Shown in pieces: positions 60,742-64,000 of a stretch of DNA of 64,000 bases. Each line of letters begins with the position of its first letter. Positions within the stretch are counted from its first letter, which is position 1. A model generated the notes under the pieces. It did not search any database and was not told the origin of the DNA. It saw only the letters and a program-made list of their open reading frames with translations. The stretch is taken from assembly GCF_049673105.1 (NCBI RefSeq), contig NZ_JBATXG010000025.1, positions 62,001-126,000 of the forward strand, in the 5' to 3' direction. A program made the position numbers and the translations under genes. The DNA comes from Castellaniella sp049673105. GTDB taxonomy: Bacteria; Pseudomonadota; Gammaproteobacteria; Burkholderiales; Burkholderiaceae_B.

Positions 60742-61869
60742 TCAGCCGCCCTCCCGCCCTTGAAAGACCTGTTCCCACAGGGCCATGATGCGCGCCGTGC
60801 TGAAGCGGTCCCGCACATCCGTCGCCCGACCGGCATACTGCGCGCGCAGATCCGCATCCCGCATCAGCGCGCATAACTGCGCGGCCAGCGCCTGCGGATC
60901 CTGCACCGGGCGCACCAGCACGCCGTCGATGCCCTCGCGAATGATTTCACGCGGGCCGTTCTCGCAATCGAAGGCCACGCAAGGCAGGCCGCTGGCCATG
61001 GCTTCCAGCAGGGTGTTGGACAGGCCTTCGGCCTGGGAACTGAGCACGTACAGATCCGATGCCTGGTACCAGGCGGCCATATTGCCGACCCGGCCCGGCA
61101 AACTGACCCGATCCTGCAGGCCCAATTCGTCGCGCAAGGATTCCAGAGCAGCCCGTTCGGGGCCTTCGCCCAGAATGGTCAAATCCCAGTCATCGCACAT
61201 CAGGGTCAAATCCGCAAAAGCCCGCAGCAGACAATCAAAACCTTTGACTGGATGCAGGCGGCCCACGGCCAGCAGCCGCCGCCGGCCCGGCACGCCGGGG
61301 GGCGGCAGTCTGGGCTCTTCATCGGCCAGCGGCCAGTGCACGGCGTTGGGAATCACCTGGGCGCGCACGCCGGGGATTTCTTCGTCCAGCCATTGCGCCG
61401 TCCCCCGCGTCAGGGCGATGACGGCGTCGGCGCGCGCATACGTCCAGCGGCGCAGGCGCTGCCAGGTGACCGGCAGGGGCAAGGTGGGCGGATGCGTGTG
61501 TTCCGTCGCGATCACCCGGCTGCCGACGCCCCAGGCCGCCAACACCCCCAGGACGGAGCCGCGCGTCATCATGCCCAGGACAACCTTGGGACGCTGTCGG
61601 CGCACCAGCCGTCGCAACGCCCAGAACCGCCGGACATTGCCCCAAAGCGCGCCCAGCGGGCCGGCGCTGTCGGCGGCCAGACCCAGCGCATGACGCTCGA
61701 CCCCCGGCGGCATGGGATAGGCGTCCTGATCCGCTGCGGTCTGCGTCACAAGATCCACCCGGCAGCCACGCGACTGCCAGTAGGCCGCCATATCGACCGC
61801 CACCCGTTCTGCGCCTCCGCCGCGCAGGGAATGAATCACAATCATCAGATCCGTAGGGGTTTCCATCAT
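60742..61869 (-). CDS. GT4 family glycosyltransferase
   Basis: A 375-residue glycosyltransferase with the same two-domain plan as its neighbour. The first domain starts LMIVIHSLRGGGAERVAVDMA, and the second has AVGRLHPVKGFDCLLRAF and SSQAEGLSNTLLEAMASGL. The double ATG at 61869/61866 overlaps the flippase stop codon (ATGATGA), so 61869 is chosen. The frame stays open far upstream inside the flippase gene, but that part is not real. Similarity to the next gene suggests an old duplication. Confidence 0.92.
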   Translation of the reverse strand: MMETPTDLMIVIHSLRGGGAERVAVDMAAYWQSRGCRVDLVTQTAADQDAYPMPPGVERHALGLAADSAGPLGALWGNVRRFWALRRLVRRQRPKVVLGMMTRGSVLGVLAAWGVGSRVIATEHTHPPTLPLPVTWQRLRRWTYARADAVIALTRGTAQWLDEEIPGVRAQVIPNAVHWPLADEEPRLPPPGVPGRRRLLAVGRLHPVKGFDCLLRAFADLTLMCDDWDLTILGEGPERAALESLRDELGLQDRVSLPGRVGNMAAWYQASDLYVLSSQAEGLSNTLLEAMASGLPCVAFDCENGPREIIREGIDGVLVRPVQDPQALAAQLCALMRDADLRAQYAGRATDVRDRFSTARIMALWEQVFQGREGG

Positions 61870-63230
61870 CCGTTCACTTCCTGGCCAGGCCGCTGGTCCG
61901 GCGGCCTGCGCAAGGCCAGGACAAGATACGCCGCATACGACAGGGCATACATCAGACTGGTCGCCAACATGATGCCCTCGACCCCCATGCGGGGGGCCAG
62001 CACGGCATTCATGCCTGCCTTGATCAAAAAATTCAGCACGGCAATCGCCGCCATCCAACCATAGCGATTCTGACTGGCCAACAGCTGCACCAGAATCAGC
62101 ACACCGAAAAAGAAGGGCAACTGCAGCAGGCCCCAGCGCAGCACCTGCGCCACCGCCACCGTATTCTGCGCGGTGAAAGCGCCGCGTTCGAACAGCAGCG
62201 ACACAATCCAAGGCGCCAGCCACCAGCCCAACAACACCGCGACGGCCCCCAGCCCCAGCATGGCGCCCGACCATTTCAACGCCATCGCCCGCGCATGGGC
62301 GGCATCGCCCCGGCTCTGGACGTCGGCCAATACCGGCAAAGCCGCCCGACCGACCGATGCCGCGCCCAGACCGATCATCAGGGATAACAAACGAGCCGCA
62401 TAGCCCAGGGTAGCATTGGCATTCTGGCCCAGCTGCGCCGCCGTGTACTGATCAATGGGGCCAACGAAACTCATGGCCAGCTGCCCCACCAGCATGATGC
62501 CGGCAGCCGCCGCCAGACTGGACCATTGCGGCGCCCGGCGGCTCAGCCGCAGTTGGGCCGGCACGCCATCGGCCCGCCGCGCCAGCCGCGCCTGCCAGAA
62601 CGACTGCAGGGCATACCCCAGCACCGTCCCCCACAGCAGCGGCATCACCCCGGCGCCGGCAGGGGCGGCCAGCACCCAGATCAGAATCATCAGCGCCGGC
62701 ACACTGTCCAACAGGGTATTGATGTGCCGCTCGTGCGCCCGCAGCCGCGCCGCGCTCAACCCCGTCCAGACGGTGAACAGCGCCGCGGGCGCGAATCCCA
62801 GAATCAGCAGGCGGCTCATGTCCTGCACCGTCGCAGACAGGCCCTGACCGGCCACTTGCAACACCACAGGCCAGACAAACACCAGCAACAAGGCGATCGC
62901 GACGCCCAGACCCAGCGTCCAGGCCAGCAATTCGCCCAGAAAACGACCATGCAAACGCGCCTCGCCCTGGCGGCTGCGCACCAGCGCCGGAATCAGCACG
63001 ACCGAACAGGCCCCCACCAGGGTGACGGGCAGCCAATTCGCCAGGGTCAAGGTGAACTGATACGCGTCCACCACATCGCTGATGCCATAGCGGTAGGCGA
63101 CGGCCATTTCCTTGAATGCCCCGACCGCCTTGCCCATCAGCAAGAAAAAAGCCACCCGGGAGGCCCCCAGGGCGATCCGTCGATGATCGGCGTGCAGGGT
63201 CGCCAGACGGCGCCTCAGGAAGGCAATCAA
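61866..63230 (-). CDS. MurJ/Wzx-like lipid-linked saccharide flippase
   Basis: A 454-residue membrane protein with about 12 to 14 helices, in the MVF (MviN/MurJ) branch of the MOP superfamily. It opens with FFLLMGKAVGAFKEMAVAYRYG and has FERGAFTAQNTVAVAQVL, both typical of MviN-like flippases. In a glycosyltransferase cluster it is more likely to flip an O-antigen or capsule repeat unit than lipid II; that is inference from context. Four-base overlaps join it to both neighbours. Confidence 0.9.
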   Translation of the reverse strand: MIAFLRRRLATLHADHRRIALGASRVAFFLLMGKAVGAFKEMAVAYRYGISDVVDAYQFTLTLANWLPVTLVGACSVVLIPALVRSRQGEARLHGRFLGELLAWTLGLGVAIALLLVFVWPVVLQVAGQGLSATVQDMSRLLILGFAPAALFTVWTGLSAARLRAHERHINTLLDSVPALMILIWVLAAPAGAGVMPLLWGTVLGYALQSFWQARLARRADGVPAQLRLSRRAPQWSSLAAAAGIMLVGQLAMSFVGPIDQYTAAQLGQNANATLGYAARLLSLMIGLGAASVGRAALPVLADVQSRGDAAHARAMALKWSGAMLGLGAVAVLLGWWLAPWIVSLLFERGAFTAQNTVAVAQVLRWGLLQLPFFFGVLILVQLLASQNRYGWMAAIAVLNFLIKAGMNAVLAPRMGVEGIMLATSLMYALSYAAYLVLALRRPPDQRPGQEVNG

Positions 63231-64000
63231 CGCAAGAACTGGATGTACCAGGGCATTGCGATCTCCAGGCCACCCAGGATGTCGAACTGCGGTTCGTAAC
63301 CCAGCAGAGTGCGCGCCTTGGCGACATCCGCCTGGGAATGACGCACGTCGCCGGCGCGGAAATCGCCATAACGCGGATCGCGCCCGTAGGTCACGCCGTT
63401 GCGCCCCAGAATATCGCGCAAGTAGGCGAACAGCTGGTTCAGGCTGGTGCGGGCATTGAAGGCCACGTTATAGACCTGGTTGACGCCCTCGCCCTGCGCT
63501 ACCGACGCCAGCAGATTGGCCTGCACGACATTGTCGATGTAGCAGAAATCGCGGCTGGTCTCGCCGTCACCGTTGATGACGACATCCTGATCGCGGATCA
63601 TGGCGGACACCCATTTCGGGATCACGGCGGCATAGGCGCCATCCGGGTCCTGACGTCGGCCGAAAACATTGAAATACCGCAGACCTACCGTCTGGAACTC
63701 GTAGGCACGGGCAAAGACGTCGGCATACAGTTCATTGACGAACTTCGTCACCGCGTAGGGGGACAGCGGCTTGCCGATACGGTCTTCGACCTTGGGCAGG
63801 CCGGGATGATCGCCATAGGTGGAGCTGGACGCCGCATAGACGAAGGACTGCACCTGCGCGTCGCGGGCCGCGACCAGCATATTGAGCTGGCCGCCGACGT
63901 TGACTGCATTGGTGGTCAGCGGGTCTTTCAGCGACCGGGGGACCGAACCCAGCGCGGCCTGGTGCAGCACGTGCTGCACACCGTCCACCGCCTTGCGGCA
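63227..64000 (-). CDS. UDP-N-acetylglucosamine 4-epimerase (WbpP-like), 5' end beyond the window
   Basis: An extended short-chain dehydrogenase-fold epimerase, cut by the right edge, so about 258 C-terminal residues are visible. HQAALGSVPRSLKDPLTTNAVNV, YAASSSTYGDHPGL and the catalytic SPYAVTKFVNELYA (Tyr-x3-Lys) match the WbpP/WbgU type, which converts UDP-GlcNAc to UDP-GalNAc. The first visible GTG (63988) is internal, since the frame continues to the window end. It overlaps the flippase by four bases and supplies the sugar nucleotide for the cluster. Confidence 0.92.
   Translation of the reverse strand, partial: CRKAVDGVQHVLHQAALGSVPRSLKDPLTTNAVNVGGQLNMLVAARDAQVQSFVYAASSSTYGDHPGLPKVEDRIGKPLSPYAVTKFVNELYADVFARAYEFQTVGLRYFNVFGRRQDPDGAYAAVIPKWVSAMIRDQDVVINGDGETSRDFCYIDNVVQANLLASVAQGEGVNQVYNVAFNARTSLNQLFAYLRDILGRNGVTYGRDPRYGDFRAGDVRHSQADVAKARTLLGYEPQFDILGGLEIAMPWYIQFLR

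Noticed and set aside
1..64000. CRISPR arrays, rRNA operons and complete insertion sequences
   Set aside because: No regularly spaced direct repeats, no rRNA sequence and no intact transposase were seen; the only mobile-element trace is the integrase remnant after ychF.

Overview
The window is GC-rich chromosomal DNA whose gene content and order point to a betaproteobacterium of the order Burkholderiales, most like the family Alcaligenaceae (Bordetella/Castellaniella relatives). The signs are a TctABC transporter with a Bug-type binding protein, the core cluster TPR protein-lolB-ispE-tRNA(Gln)-prs-rplY-pth, and many LysR regulators facing the operons they probably control. The taxonomy is an inference from content, not a measured match. 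Genes are dense; no stretch of 300 bases lacks a gene or gene remnant.

1-10400: housekeeping and small metabolic genes. A membrane permease cut by the left edge, a DUF72 protein, a pirin with a divergent LysR gene, tRNA-Gly(CCC), trmB-pip-thiS-bacterioferritin, ffh, a CcsA/YpjD-like membrane protein, a PP0621-like zinc-ribbon protein, ampD and a VOC protein. 10400-14900: accessory DNA with different codon use. An FRG-domain gene and a GIY-YIG gene stand side by side, then an rlmF gene whose normal start codon is missing, an NAD(P)-binding reductase, a 23-codon remnant of a short-chain dehydrogenase and a divergent LysR gene. 14970-18470: an isocitrate lyase/PEP mutase family enzyme, an ankyrin protein and the glutathione-dependent formaldehyde pair fghA-frmA.

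18599-27679: an acid-sugar catabolic operon on the minus strand, read tctC-tctB-tctA-pdxA homologue-enolase superfamily dehydratase-AraD1/GguC protein-2-oxoglutarate semialdehyde dehydrogenase, with a divergent LysR gene. The likely plan is uptake of an aldonate, dehydration to a 2-keto-3-deoxy acid, conversion to 2,5-dioxovalerate and oxidation to 2-oxoglutarate. The substrate is unknown. 27676-37790: htpG, an MscS channel, two chemoreceptors in tandem sharing an almost identical signalling segment, miaE, the argP/argO regulator-exporter pair and a TRIC channel.

37920-44890: a type I restriction-modification island (hsdR-hsdM-yhcG/DUF1016-hsdS) placed directly after ychF. The N-terminal part of a tyrosine integrase survives in frame just past the ychF stop codon, which suggests how the island arrived. 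44889-53700: ychF, a CPBP membrane protease, pth, rplY, prs, tRNA-Gln(TTG), ispE, lolB, a TPR protein and divergent mutM. 53728-55585: a RidA protein and a GlcD-type FAD oxidoreductase. 55723-64000: a surface polysaccharide locus with a phosphomannomutase/phosphoglucomutase, then minus-strand genes coupled by 4-base overlaps or abutting: a UDP-HexNAc 4-epimerase (cut by the right edge), a MurJ/Wzx-like flippase, two GT4 glycosyltransferases and a double-domain glycosyltransferase fusion.

Standout observations: the FRG/GIY-YIG pair, the integrase relic at ychF, the two-glycosyltransferase fusion, the acid-sugar operon that includes a PdxA homologue, a bacterioferritin lacking its haem methionine, and the unusually similar chemoreceptor segments.
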